A stretch of DNA of 64,000 nucleotides from NCBI GenBank assembly GCA_910584575.1, contig CAJUBG010000004.1:29058-93057 (forward strand). The letters are read 5' to 3'. The stretch is from an uncultured Dorea sp. GTDB lineage: Bacteria; Bacillota; Clostridia; Lachnospirales; Lachnospiraceae. Below are positions 8,435 through 17,335 of the stretch, in pieces; position 1 is the stretch's first letter; each line of letters opens with the position of its first letter. The notes beneath the pieces were generated by a model, which was not told where the DNA came from, searched no databases, and saw only the letters and a program-made list of their open reading frames with translations. The position numbers were made by a program, and so were the translations under genes.

Positions 8435-9565
8435 TTACTGCAGCAATTTTTCATATAAACCTGCTAAAACCTGCGATGAATTCTTTATATTATATTTACT
8501 GTTTTCAATATAATTGAACGTTTGATTTCGTAATTCATTCAGGTTATATGTATTATATTGCTCATGTATCGTCTCGGCCCATTCTCTGGGAGAACGGTTT
8601 AACGATATTTTCTTTATAAAGGAAGTCACCATTACCGCATCAGGAATTGTATCAGAAATGAAGGTTGGCAGTCCTGCAAACTGAGCCTCTAATGGAGCCA
8701 GTCCAAAACCTTCAAAAACACTTGGAAATACAAACAAATCCATTGCACACAACAATTGTTCTACATGGTCAGATACGCCATAAAAAATGATATACTTTTC
8801 TAAACCTTTTTCTTTAACTATTCTTCTCAATTCTTTCTCATCTTTTCCGTTTCCAACCAGCAATAAGGTATACCTGTTATCCAATCTTATTAAATGTTCA
8901 CATATTTCTAATAAAAATTTTTGATTTTTAGGATAATCCAATCTCCCTACGTTTCCCACAATCACTCTATTATCCCATTTATTTTCAGTCCGCACACGCT
9001 CTCTAACACCAATATCAAATTTATATCTATTGTAGTCTATCCCATTTGGAATTACTTTTTTATGAATTTTACATCCCGAATACAAATGTTCCAGCGCCTC
9101 GTCTGTACACCCCAACACATGACAGCAAATCAATGGCATAAGTATCTGAAAAAAGCGATTTTTAATTTTTTCTTTTAAGGAATCCTCTTTTGCCTGATGG
9201 CCATGCGCAATAATCTTCTTTACTCCGGCAAGCCTGCAAATGACTGCTCTGGGGAAAAATTCAGCAGCATTGTCTACGTGAATATGTGCTATATCATATT
9301 TCCCATTTTTCATTGAATGAAAGAAAAAACGATTGCGCTCAATTGGATTCATGCTATTCTTTTTATCTTCCCAAAACGACACGACTCTACCCTTTTTGCT
9401 CTCAATTTGTTTACGATAGGTATCCTCCATTAATTCAGCCATGCATAAAAAATCTACGATATAGTCGTCACCTAAATTTTGCGCCAGATTAAAAGCTATT
9501 GTTGATCTTCCTCCCCTGCCTACATTAGAAGCGCCAATATAAATAATTCTTTTAGACATAATCAT
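8435..9565 (-). CDS. Glycosyltransferase family 4
   Basis: This is a GT-B fold transferase. The N-terminal half has the GGRSTIAFNLA loop, and the C-terminal half has NVGRLDYPKNQKFLLEI and the nucleotide-sugar motif VFPSVFEGFGLAPLEAQFAG, including the E-x7-E pattern of retaining GT4 enzymes. The best starts are the ATG at 9565 or a second ATG two codons later; an upstream ATG would overlap the Stealth gene. The ribosome-binding site is weak. It probably adds one sugar to the lipid-linked repeat unit in the cytoplasm. Donor unknown. Confidence 0.85.
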   Translation of the reverse strand: MIMSKRIIYIGASNVGRGGRSTIAFNLAQNLGDDYIVDFLCMAELMEDTYRKQIESKKGRVVSFWEDKKNSMNPIERNRFFFHSMKNGKYDIAHIHVDNAAEFFPRAVICRLAGVKKIIAHGHQAKEDSLKEKIKNRFFQILMPLICCHVLGCTDEALEHLYSGCKIHKKVIPNGIDYNRYKFDIGVRERVRTENKWDNRVIVGNVGRLDYPKNQKFLLEICEHLIRLDNRYTLLLVGNGKDEKELRRIVKEKGLEKYIIFYGVSDHVEQLLCAMDLFVFPSVFEGFGLAPLEAQFAGLPTFISDTIPDAVMVTSFIKKISLNRSPREWAETIHEQYNTYNLNELRNQTFNYIENSKYNIKNSSQVLAGLYEKLLQ

Positions 9566-9566
9566 T

Positions 9567-10571
9567 TTACCATTCAAATGATGATTTCCTTCCCAAAATC
9601 TTGTCAAAACTATCCACTAACATTTTTGAATAAACCTGAAATCTTTCTTCTGGAATATCATTGTCATTAATACAAATCATCTTACCCTTTTGCTTCTCTA
9701 TATATGAACAAATATCTTCAATCGGCTCACTGATAAAACCAAAAGAATTTCCAATCTTAGGGCTTCGTGGATAAAAATTACCTCCAACAATTTGCCATTC
9801 TTTAAAAAGCCATTGATTAATATCTAGTTTTTCCCTGAATTTGTGCTGACAAGTTGCATCAAGGGATTTTTCTTCAAAACTCCATACTTCTGTAAATGTT
9901 TTCTTTAAAAATGATGTAGGCAAATGATCCTGTTTAATTCCTGGAAATCGCGGACAATTGAACAAAACTAAATTTGTCAGATTAAATTTACCATACTTAC
10001 TGTTAAACCAAAGACTCTTATTCTTTTTGATAACTGTTTTCATATCAAAATGCTTATTAATCACACCTATATTAACGAAAGGTGTAAGAACCCACATTTC
10101 ATCCTCATCATAGCAATGTGGCGCGAGAATACCGGCATCACATGGCTTTCCGTTGACAAAAAAATCCTGTTTCAATGTCTTTTTTATCAAAAACATATCA
10201 TCATTAAAATATATAAACTTCTCAGACAATTCTGGTATTCTATGAAAATTAAGCTCGATTGGATTCGCACTAAAAGTCGGCAAATACTCTCTCGGAATAA
10301 AATCTGTATGCCTTACGATATTTAACTTTTCATGCTTCACATTAAGCCACTTTGGAACATGTCCCCATGTAACAAAATGTATCCTATGTACCCAGGGCGC
10401 AAAGGCTTCAATCCCTCTGAACCAATACCTGAAAATATCCAAATTTCTGTATCGGCTAACCCTTTCATCTACATTGTCGTTATTTGAATTTGAATATTGT
10501 CCTTTTAACTCTAACCATTCAGGATCACTCCCATCAACCCATGCGACAACAATATCTATATCCGTCTCCAT
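9567..10571 (-). CDS. Stealth-family capsular sugar-phosphate transferase
   Basis: All four Stealth conserved regions can be read: CR1 DIVVAWVDGSDPEW at the start, CR2 around RYRNLDIFRYWFRGIE, CR3 around ELNFHRIPELSEKFIYFNDD, and CR4 near HKFREKLDINQWLF. Known members transfer hexose-1-phosphate units from UDP-sugars, giving phosphodiester-linked capsules. The ATG at 10571 puts CR1 at the N-terminus and has GGAG at good spacing; a longer frame would overlap the reductase gene. The protein is soluble. Its presence suggests a phosphate-bridged repeat unit, which is an inference from the family. Confidence 0.85.
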   Translation of the reverse strand: METDIDIVVAWVDGSDPEWLELKGQYSNSNNDNVDERVSRYRNLDIFRYWFRGIEAFAPWVHRIHFVTWGHVPKWLNVKHEKLNIVRHTDFIPREYLPTFSANPIELNFHRIPELSEKFIYFNDDMFLIKKTLKQDFFVNGKPCDAGILAPHCYDEDEMWVLTPFVNIGVINKHFDMKTVIKKNKSLWFNSKYGKFNLTNLVLFNCPRFPGIKQDHLPTSFLKKTFTEVWSFEEKSLDATCQHKFREKLDINQWLFKEWQIVGGNFYPRSPKIGNSFGFISEPIEDICSYIEKQKGKMICINDNDIPEERFQVYSKMLVDSFDKILGRKSSFEW

Positions 10572-10597
10572 TTCACGGTTCTCCAATCTAACTTTAT

Positions 10598-11455
10598 TTA
10601 CAATCCATACTGTGGATAAATATCCTTGTGTTCTCTCATCCAATCGGCAAGTTCTTTAACCATTACCTTATAATCAGGAATTTCATAATCAAATCCTTCA
10701 TATTGGGTTCTAACCAGCGATTTATCAGCCACAAATTTATCCACCGGTATGATTTCTATCGGCTCTTTTCTAATATGCTCATTAAAAAGTCTCAAAAGCT
10801 CGTACTTGCTAATGGATACTTTTGGAACTGTATGATACAAACCATATGCCCTTCTTTTTGCAGCTTCCTCCATAGTCTTTGCCAACTGAAGCGTTGTCTG
10901 TCCGGTCCAAATCGCGCCGGCAAATCCATGAACCATTCCTGTCTGCTTCATAAACCAATTAAGAAGCCCTATACCACTTTCTTTGATGTCCGGACCGACA
11001 ATCGAAGTGCGTAACGTTATGTTCTTCCCATCAACCAACTCCCCAATTGCTTTTGACCTATCATAAAAGAGCGTTCCATCCGGTACAGAATCTTCTGTAT
11101 AACCTCCGGTTTTTCCGGAAAACACACAATCTGTACTCATCTGAATCACTTGAATGTCTGTTCCTTCTGTTACTTTTGCCAAGTAATGCGGCAGATATCC
11201 ATTCAGCAAAACCGCTTTGGCGTGGTTACACTCGGCAAACTGATTCAAAACTCCTACACAATTAATGACCGAGTCATATTTTCCCTCAAGAACTCTTTTT
11301 TTCAACAATTCAAAATCAGCGGCATCGCCGATAATTGTTTTAACAAATTTAGACTTTTCTCTGGCATATCCTATTACATCATGACCTTTTTCTTTTAAAT
11401 ATATGGATATCATATGGCCTGCCATTCCATTGCAGCCAACAATCAAAAATTTCAT
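10598..11455 (-). CDS. RmlD-like SDR nucleotide-sugar 4-ketoreductase
   Basis: The 285-residue SDR protein has the cofactor loop GCNGMAG (7-13), the serine/threonine region STDCVFSG, and the catalytic pair Y131-x3-K135 in YDRSK. It resembles dTDP-4-dehydrorhamnose reductase RmlD. With a CapE-type 4,6-dehydratase two genes upstream, it may reduce the 4-keto intermediate of a UDP-N-acetyl-6-deoxy-L-sugar, as WbvR does in the L-RhaNAc/L-QuiNAc route. It shares one base with the upstream GT4 stop, so the two are translationally coupled. Substrate is not proven. Confidence 0.75.
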   Translation of the reverse strand: MKFLIVGCNGMAGHMISIYLKEKGHDVIGYAREKSKFVKTIIGDAADFELLKKRVLEGKYDSVINCVGVLNQFAECNHAKAVLLNGYLPHYLAKVTEGTDIQVIQMSTDCVFSGKTGGYTEDSVPDGTLFYDRSKAIGELVDGKNITLRTSIVGPDIKESGIGLLNWFMKQTGMVHGFAGAIWTGQTTLQLAKTMEEAAKRRAYGLYHTVPKVSISKYELLRLFNEHIRKEPIEIIPVDKFVADKSLVRTQYEGFDYEIPDYKVMVKELADWMREHKDIYPQYGL

Positions 11456-12669
11456 TATTTTTTCCTTCCCAGTTCTTTTGCAATATCAACATATTTATAT
11501 GCGTTATTATCACTAGAAAATAGTTGACTGCCTATATGATAGGCATTACTCTCTAATCGCTTTAACTGATTTTGATTTTTTGAAATATACACCAACCAAT
11601 TCGCTGCTTCCTGATATTTATGATAATTAATACATTTTCCAATCTCCTTTTCATTTACAAACTTGGAAAAATGAGACTGCTTTTCTGTCATACATAAAAA
11701 AGTTTTGCCACATGACATAACAAGCGATAATTTGCTTGGATATGAATATTTAATTACATTTTTACTTAGTGTAACTATTTCTAAATCGCATGCACTATAA
11801 ACATCTGCAATCATATTCAAATTTTGCCATGGGAAAAATTTTATATTATTTAATCCTTTCATTTTAACAGCATGTTTGAAGTCTTTTTCAAACGCACCTG
11901 AACCTATCATATGAAATTCTATATGGTCTTCTTCTCTCAGCCTGATTGCAATCTCTATGATTGCTTTATAATCAAATGTATAACCAAAATTACCTGCATA
12001 TTGAATTATAAATTTGTCTCTATTAATAGAATACTTTTCTATAAACCGATTCACTGTATTTTCTATTTTTTTTACACAAGACGAATCATACCAATTCCTT
12101 ATCAAAACCAATTTTCTGCCAGGTATCCCTTTATTAAGAAAAGTATTTAACATATCTTCGGAAATTACCACAATTTTATTGCTCACTCTATAAACATACT
12201 TTTGCATTAAGTTTAAGAGCTGTATAATAAATTTATTTGAGATAGCTCCAACATCCCTGTCACCATCAGGAAAAACATCAAATGTATTATAGATTATCGG
12301 TTTTTTCATTATCATATTTGCCAGGAAAACTGTATAAAAGACTGTATATGTAGATTGAATCAGTATGACATCTGTTTCTCTTTTCATATTTATAAACAGC
12401 GGTATGCATTTTAACGAATATCTTATTCCATCTATATACCTACCTAAAAAATTACGTTTACTGACATTTTTACGTTTTATCACAGTATAACTAAATCGGT
12501 GATTCTTCTTTAATTGCTTTGGTATATCTCTATGTAAACCTTTTGAATGACTTGTAACCAAGTGAACCTCAAATCCATTCTTTAAATATTCCTCCATCGT
12601 TTTTAAAGCTAAATGGTTCGTTCCATTATCTGTATCAAATCCCTCAAAAAGCACATACATTATTTTCAT
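11455..12669 (-). CDS. Glycosyltransferase family 4 (WbuB-like)
   Basis: This 404-residue GT-B protein begins with MKIMYVLFEGF and a GTNHLALKTMEEYLKNG acceptor-side loop. The C-terminal domain has FIIQYAGNFGYTFDYKAI and a donor-binding region ending in TLSKNVIKYSYPSKLSLVMSC. The position between CapE and an RmlD-like reductase mirrors loci where a WbuB-type enzyme adds an N-acetyl-6-deoxy-hexosamine. That placement is the only hint of donor identity. It lies 11 bases after the CapE gene. Confidence 0.75.
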   Translation of the reverse strand: MKIMYVLFEGFDTDNGTNHLALKTMEEYLKNGFEVHLVTSHSKGLHRDIPKQLKKNHRFSYTVIKRKNVSKRNFLGRYIDGIRYSLKCIPLFINMKRETDVILIQSTYTVFYTVFLANMIMKKPIIYNTFDVFPDGDRDVGAISNKFIIQLLNLMQKYVYRVSNKIVVISEDMLNTFLNKGIPGRKLVLIRNWYDSSCVKKIENTVNRFIEKYSINRDKFIIQYAGNFGYTFDYKAIIEIAIRLREEDHIEFHMIGSGAFEKDFKHAVKMKGLNNIKFFPWQNLNMIADVYSACDLEIVTLSKNVIKYSYPSKLSLVMSCGKTFLCMTEKQSHFSKFVNEKEIGKCINYHKYQEAANWLVYISKNQNQLKRLESNAYHIGSQLFSSDNNAYKYVDIAKELGRKK

Positions 12670-12680
12670 ACTTATTCCTC

Positions 12681-13715
12681 TTACAATTCCAATTCCGCTT
12701 TTATATAATCCGTTGTTTTCAACTTTTCTATGATTTGCTCAACCGTCAATATTGTTGTGTTTTGACTCGTGTAATCGGTCATTTCAACATTGAGACGCGC
12801 ACCGTCTATCAAAAATTTGTCATAGTTCAAATCGCGATTATCTGCTTTTACCCTATAATAACCGCCCATATCAACCGCCCGATGTGCTTCTTCTTTTGTC
12901 ATTAATGTTTCGTATACTTTCTCGCCATGTCTTGAACCTATAATATTCGTTCCTGTATTTCCAAACAGCTTCTGAACTGCTTTCGCCAAATCTCCTATGG
13001 TTGAAGCATCTGCCTTCTGTATAAATAAATCTCCTGGTTCTGCATTATGAAAAGCAAATTTTACAAGTTCAACAGCTTCATCTAAGTTCATTAAGAATCG
13101 GCTCATTCCAGGGTCTGTGATTGTAACAGGATTGCCTGCTTTGATTTGCTCAACGAAAAGCGGGATAACAGAGCCCCGCGAACACATAACATTGCCATAT
13201 CTTGTACAGCAAATCACTGTCTTCCCCTGCTCGCCAGCTACCCGTGCATTAGCAAAAATAATATGCTCCATCATGGCTTTAGAAATACCCATTGCATTAA
13301 TTGGATATGCAGCTTTATCGGTTGACAGACAAACCACTCTCTTAACCTCTGCCTCTATTGCAGCATGTAGAACATTGTCAGTACCTTCAATATTTGTCTT
13401 CACTGCCTGCATCGGAAAAAATTCACAGGAGGGGACTTGCTTTAACGCTGCCGCATGGAATATAAAATCAACACCAGGCATTGCATCTCTCACTGACTGT
13501 ATATCCCTTACATCCCCAACATAAAATTTTACTTTTTCAGCAAATTGGGGATATCTGACTTGAATATCGTGCCTCATATCATCCTGTTTCTTTTCATCTC
13601 GCGAAAAAATCCGAATCTGTCCAATATCTGATGTCAAAAAATGTTTTAATACTGTATTCCCAAAAGAGCCTGTCCCGCCTGTAATCATCAAAGTTTTCCC
13701 ATTAAATTCGGACAT
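12681..13715 (-). CDS. CapE/FnlA-type UDP-GlcNAc 4,6-dehydratase, C5-inverting
   Basis: The 344-residue SDR protein has the NAD loop GGTGSFG (13-19), S131 in CLSTDK, and M142-x3-K146 where most SDR enzymes have Tyr-x3-Lys. The methionine at this place is a known feature of CapE-like enzymes that dehydrate and epimerise UDP-GlcNAc. HAAALKQVPSCEFFPMQA is a further family block. The product would be the UDP-2-acetamido-2,6-dideoxy-4-keto sugar of the L series. The gene is followed closely by a GT4 gene and an RmlD-like reductase. No C2-epimerase of the FnlC type is seen in the window. Confidence 0.85.
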   Translation of the reverse strand: MSEFNGKTLMITGGTGSFGNTVLKHFLTSDIGQIRIFSRDEKKQDDMRHDIQVRYPQFAEKVKFYVGDVRDIQSVRDAMPGVDFIFHAAALKQVPSCEFFPMQAVKTNIEGTDNVLHAAIEAEVKRVVCLSTDKAAYPINAMGISKAMMEHIIFANARVAGEQGKTVICCTRYGNVMCSRGSVIPLFVEQIKAGNPVTITDPGMSRFLMNLDEAVELVKFAFHNAEPGDLFIQKADASTIGDLAKAVQKLFGNTGTNIIGSRHGEKVYETLMTKEEAHRAVDMGGYYRVKADNRDLNYDKFLIDGARLNVEMTDYTSQNTTILTVEQIIEKLKTTDYIKAELEL

Positions 13716-13720
13716 TCCAT

Positions 13721-14593
13721 CTATCCTCCATATTTAGCTATTCTTTTAATTGCCGTTTCATAAGAAACAACTCTATATGTGCCATTAAAATATTGTGATG
13801 TCTTTTTTCTATATGCAGCATTTCCAAAAACTTTATTGAACAGATATACTTTTCGGGAAAATAAAAAAATAATTGGATTAAATAATTTTGTCAGTAATAT
13901 ATTTTTTCCGTATGCAACGGATATATCTTTTACTAATTTGGATGTACAAATATACTTTTCATCCTGAGGCATATAAATTCCTCTTTTGTTATTTAAAACA
14001 ATTAAATAAATTAACTCACATAAATTATCCACATAAATCATACTCTGTTTATTTTCTATATTAGGGAATACTGGCATCGTTTTTGCAAACCTTACAAGTC
14101 TGGGAAAATTATCTCTGGCATTCTCTCCATAAATCAAAGGCGCTCTTATGATTGCTGTTCCAAAACTCTCACTTTCTAGTTTTAAAAGCCCTTTTTCTGC
14201 TTCAAGTTTACTTTCTCCGTAAACATTCATCGGTTTGGGAACCGTCTTATCATCTATATATTTTTCATCCCCAATACGGCTCATATTTCCATATATAATC
14301 GTCGAACTCATATGAATAAATAATTTAACTCCTTCCTGTTTTGCCTTTTTGGCAATTTCTATTGGAAGTTTGGCATTGATTGCCATATATGCTTCAGGTG
14401 TTCCATGTTTTGAGTCAGCATGACATAATCCGGAAACGTTATAGACTGCATCATATCCTGAAAAATCCACTTTTCTCCATTCATTATTTCGTGAAGTAAT
14501 CAGATTAACAATATCCTCTCTATGTTCTCTTAAGAAATAATTCTTTAGAGATGTACCGACATAACTATTTTTTCCTACAACCAAAATCTTCAT
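13721..14593 (-). CDS. NAD-dependent epimerase/dehydratase (extended SDR)
   Basis: The start at 14593 makes an ATGA overlap with the stop of the aminotransferase-like gene and puts the NAD loop GKNSYVG at residues 7-13. The catalytic region reads VYGESK (Tyr-x3-Lys), and SMIYVDNLCELI is a conserved C-terminal block of WbpV-like 4-epimerases and reductases. It most likely acts on a UDP-linked 4-keto or 4-hydroxy sugar for the repeat unit. I cannot tell epimerase from reductase. It is 5 bases upstream of the CapE gene. Confidence 0.75.
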   Translation of the reverse strand: MKILVVGKNSYVGTSLKNYFLREHREDIVNLITSRNNEWRKVDFSGYDAVYNVSGLCHADSKHGTPEAYMAINAKLPIEIAKKAKQEGVKLFIHMSSTIIYGNMSRIGDEKYIDDKTVPKPMNVYGESKLEAEKGLLKLESESFGTAIIRAPLIYGENARDNFPRLVRFAKTMPVFPNIENKQSMIYVDNLCELIYLIVLNNKRGIYMPQDEKYICTSKLVKDISVAYGKNILLTKLFNPIIFLFSRKVYLFNKVFGNAAYRKKTSQYFNGTYRVVSYETAIKRIAKYGG

Positions 14594-15552
14594 CTCATCT
14601 TTTCCTTTATATAACACAATTCCTCTTTCCCATATCTCTGGTCAATCGTTACCGGAATCACATATCTTGATAACCAATACTCAAAACTATCCTTTGGCAT
14701 CTCATTTTGCAAATAACTCCACCAATGTCCCTGGAAATGTTTTGCCTCTTGCAATTTACATAAAAGAGAGTCATCTTCAACTACAATTGGATATATCATC
14801 GGGACACATGAAGCATCGTAATATTGCATTGCATTTATCCTGTTAATATCATCAAATAATTCTGAAGCAATAAAAAAATTTTCCCTTCTTTTTTTCTTAA
14901 TAAACTCATAATCTACGCCATCGAGAATCGTATTTGTAAGTGCTGACATTTTCATGCAATCCTCGGTATCAATTCTATACTCATTTTTTCTTCTGCTGCT
15001 ATATGCTTTTCCTTCACACCCATATTCAATTCTCTGTAACAGAAACAATGCTGTATCCGATGAATAACATTGAGCATACTCATCAATGTACTTACTTACA
15101 TTTTCACCTATTACATATGCGCCATCCGGAACGCCTACAAATTTTCTGCAAGAATATATATTCATACAGCCCTTAATCGGCTCTGCAAAAAAAGCCTGAG
15201 CATTGTCTATTATCACATGTTTATATTGCTCTGATAGATATCTCATTCTTGAACAGGACATAACTCCATAGTAGTTCACAAGTAACACCGCTTCTCCAGA
15301 TTTAGGTTCTAAATCTAAAGGCGTAAAAGAAGCGTCAATATGATAATATTTTATCTGAACATTATGTTTATATAAAAAATCCCGAACTGTATCACATTGG
15401 TAATAAGGAATCCATATTGCACTGCAATTCAAAACTCTAAATGCATGCCATATTGCAGCCCGTCCGGTATTTAGTCTGGCAATATGCTCTGTCTGCTTGT
15501 AATACTCCCTGCCTCTTTCAAATTGTAATTCTATAAAACTTCCAATTTCCAT
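14590..15552 (-). CDS. DegT/DnrJ-like PLP-fold protein of the capsule locus
   Basis: The sequence reads like a shortened DegT/DnrJ/EryC1 sugar aminotransferase: LNTGRAAIWHAFRVL near the start, IPYYQCDTVRDFL, HVIIDNAQAFF with the PLP-ring aspartate, and YSCRKFVGVPDGAYV with a lysine where the PLP Schiff base is expected. Similarity to classic members is loose and the enzyme is only 320 residues, so it could be a PLP enzyme with a different job. It lies between the ATP-grasp gene and an SDR gene with a 4-base overlap, and may install an amino group on a nucleotide sugar. Confidence 0.6.
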   Translation of the reverse strand: MEIGSFIELQFERGREYYKQTEHIARLNTGRAAIWHAFRVLNCSAIWIPYYQCDTVRDFLYKHNVQIKYYHIDASFTPLDLEPKSGEAVLLVNYYGVMSCSRMRYLSEQYKHVIIDNAQAFFAEPIKGCMNIYSCRKFVGVPDGAYVIGENVSKYIDEYAQCYSSDTALFLLQRIEYGCEGKAYSSRRKNEYRIDTEDCMKMSALTNTILDGVDYEFIKKKRRENFFIASELFDDINRINAMQYYDASCVPMIYPIVVEDDSLLCKLQEAKHFQGHWWSYLQNEMPKDSFEYWLSRYVIPVTIDQRYGKEELCYIKEKMR

Positions 15553-15564
15553 TATTACACCTGC

Positions 15565-16701
15565 TTATTTGTAATCATCCCAATGTTCAAATAGATATTC
15601 AAACGGAGACATATCATTTTTATTGTAGTAATAAGTCCCCTTTGCCTCTTTAAAGTCGCGCAGCCATTCCGCCAGGCTGACCATACCTCCCTCTACGCGC
15701 TTGCCGTAATCAATGACTTCCGACATATCAGTAAAATCTTCAAATTCCTTCTCTGCATCGTCAGCGATAAACCCATCCTCCATGGACTTAACCCAAAGAT
15801 ACGCAAGAGGCATACCTGCAACTGCGGAAGAATAATTCCATGCGGAAGCTCTGAAATTTATTTCCAAAAAATAATATGTATCATCTTGATCAATCAAAAA
15901 TTCAACCTCAAAAATCCCCTCGAAGCCTATTTCAGAAAACATCGCTTCTAATCTGGAACGCATATCTGCATCCTTCATCATGGTTACATCATGATAAGGG
16001 CTGTAATATCCTTTAATCAGGTACTTCCATCTCAGCGTTGAGCCAATTAGCATCTGGGTTCCTTTATTAATTGTCAAGCCTTCGATTGCATATTCATTCT
16101 TCTTATTTACAAATTTTTGTATCTGTACAACTGAACCGGATATTTTCTTTAAGGCGGCCTTTAATTCTTCTTCATTTTCACAGATATAAACATCCGACTT
16201 CCAGCTTCCCGAATTTGGAGAAATGTCTTTGGTTATAACTGGATACTGGATATCCTCCGGAATCTCTCCTTTGCTGACTACCCAGGAATCAAGCACATGA
16301 AAACCGTGCTTCTTAGCTATATCAAGAATGTATTGCTTATTCATAAATTCATTGATTCTTCCCTGTTTTCCTGCATTAAAAAATATAAATTTATCCTTTA
16401 TTTCATCATAATGGAAATCAAAAAATCCCACTGATCTGTCATCAGAAAAGATTACATATGGCTTATGCTCTACTCCAAAGTTTCCATACTCTGAAATCAA
16501 TAACTTATATCCTTCTTCAACGGAGTCCACATGATGGCATACCGAGATATATTTACTCAAACATGCACTTAGGCCCCCTCTCTTAACAGAGATATAAACC
16601 GGATTAATCCCGTTCTCGCCCAGACTTCTGATATGGCCAAGCGGATTATAATGCTCTAATGCAAATACAATTACTAAATGATCGTTATATTTGTTATTCA
16701 T
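15565..16701 (-). CDS. ATP-grasp ligase-like protein
   Basis: The 378-residue protein has an N-terminal Rossmann-like domain (VIVFALEHYNPLGHIRSLGE) and a C-terminal ATP-grasp fold. YPVITKDISPNSGSWKSDV contains the ATP-phosphate loop, VVQIQKFVNKKNEYAIEG the adenine-side strands, and EVEFLIDQDDTYYFLEINFR the two acidic metal ligands (Glu and Glu-x-Asn). The family joins a carboxylate to an amine or similar group through an acyl phosphate. In a capsule operon it may add an amino acid or other carboxylate to an amino sugar. The start overlaps the sugar transferase stop by 8 bases. Confidence 0.75.
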   Translation of the reverse strand: MNNKYNDHLVIVFALEHYNPLGHIRSLGENGINPVYISVKRGGLSACLSKYISVCHHVDSVEEGYKLLISEYGNFGVEHKPYVIFSDDRSVGFFDFHYDEIKDKFIFFNAGKQGRINEFMNKQYILDIAKKHGFHVLDSWVVSKGEIPEDIQYPVITKDISPNSGSWKSDVYICENEEELKAALKKISGSVVQIQKFVNKKNEYAIEGLTINKGTQMLIGSTLRWKYLIKGYYSPYHDVTMMKDADMRSRLEAMFSEIGFEGIFEVEFLIDQDDTYYFLEINFRASAWNYSSAVAGMPLAYLWVKSMEDGFIADDAEKEFEDFTDMSEVIDYGKRVEGGMVSLAEWLRDFKEAKGTYYYNKNDMSPFEYLFEHWDDYK

Positions 16702-17335
16702 CTCTATTTTCCTCTTTATCTATTGCTTTTCTGATTTCTTCTTCTGAGATCTTTGGCGCTCTCAGAGAATCATCTGGTCTGCTGAAAGAAAATATTTTAT
16801 ATATGGTCAAAAAGAATATTTTGGCATCTAATGACAGCGACCAATGTTCCACATAATAGAGATCAAACTGTGCCATCTTGGCTCTTGATGAACTTTTATC
16901 TTCATTCACACTTTCCCATCCAACGATTCCAGGTAAAATAGATTGTCTCTTTTCTTGTTCACTTTTTGTCATTACAAGCATTTCTTTTGGAAGCAATGGC
17001 CTTGGACCAATAAAAGACATCTGACCAACCAATATATGGAGAATTTGAGTCAGTTCATCTATATTGGTTTTCCGAATTAATTTCCCCCACCATTTAAGAC
17101 GTTCTTCATCAGGAAGAAGTTCCCCATTTGCATTTTTTCTATTTGTCATTGTTCTAAGCTTCAGCATCGTGAACTCTTTACCTCTATATCCCACCCGTAC
17201 TTGTCTAAAAATCGGCGAGGCTTCCGGCGAGCATATGAAGATAAACACACTCACTATTACGAGTAATGGAACAGCAGCTATTCCAAGTAAAATACCGAAT
17301 ACTAAATCAAATATTCTTTTGACAATTCTCGTCAT
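16694..17335 (-). CDS. Initiating undecaprenyl-phosphate sugar-phosphate transferase (PglC type)
   Basis: The 213-residue protein has the small bacterial sugar transferase form: a basic start, one N-terminal hydrophobic re-entrant helix (LVFGILLGIAAVPLLVI), then FRQVRVGYRGKEFTMLKLRTM, IDELTQILHILVGQMSFIGPRPLLP and PGIVGWESVNE, all hallmark blocks. It transfers a sugar-1-phosphate from a UDP-sugar to undecaprenyl phosphate, the first committed step. It overlaps the deacetylase gene by 4 bases and the ATP-grasp gene by 8. The short form without extra membrane helices suggests a PglC-like enzyme. Confidence 0.9.
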   Translation of the reverse strand: MTRIVKRIFDLVFGILLGIAAVPLLVIVSVFIFICSPEASPIFRQVRVGYRGKEFTMLKLRTMTNRKNANGELLPDEERLKWWGKLIRKTNIDELTQILHILVGQMSFIGPRPLLPKEMLVMTKSEQEKRQSILPGIVGWESVNEDKSSSRAKMAQFDLYYVEHWSLSLDAKIFFLTIYKIFSFSRPDDSLRAPKISEEEIRKAIDKEENRDE

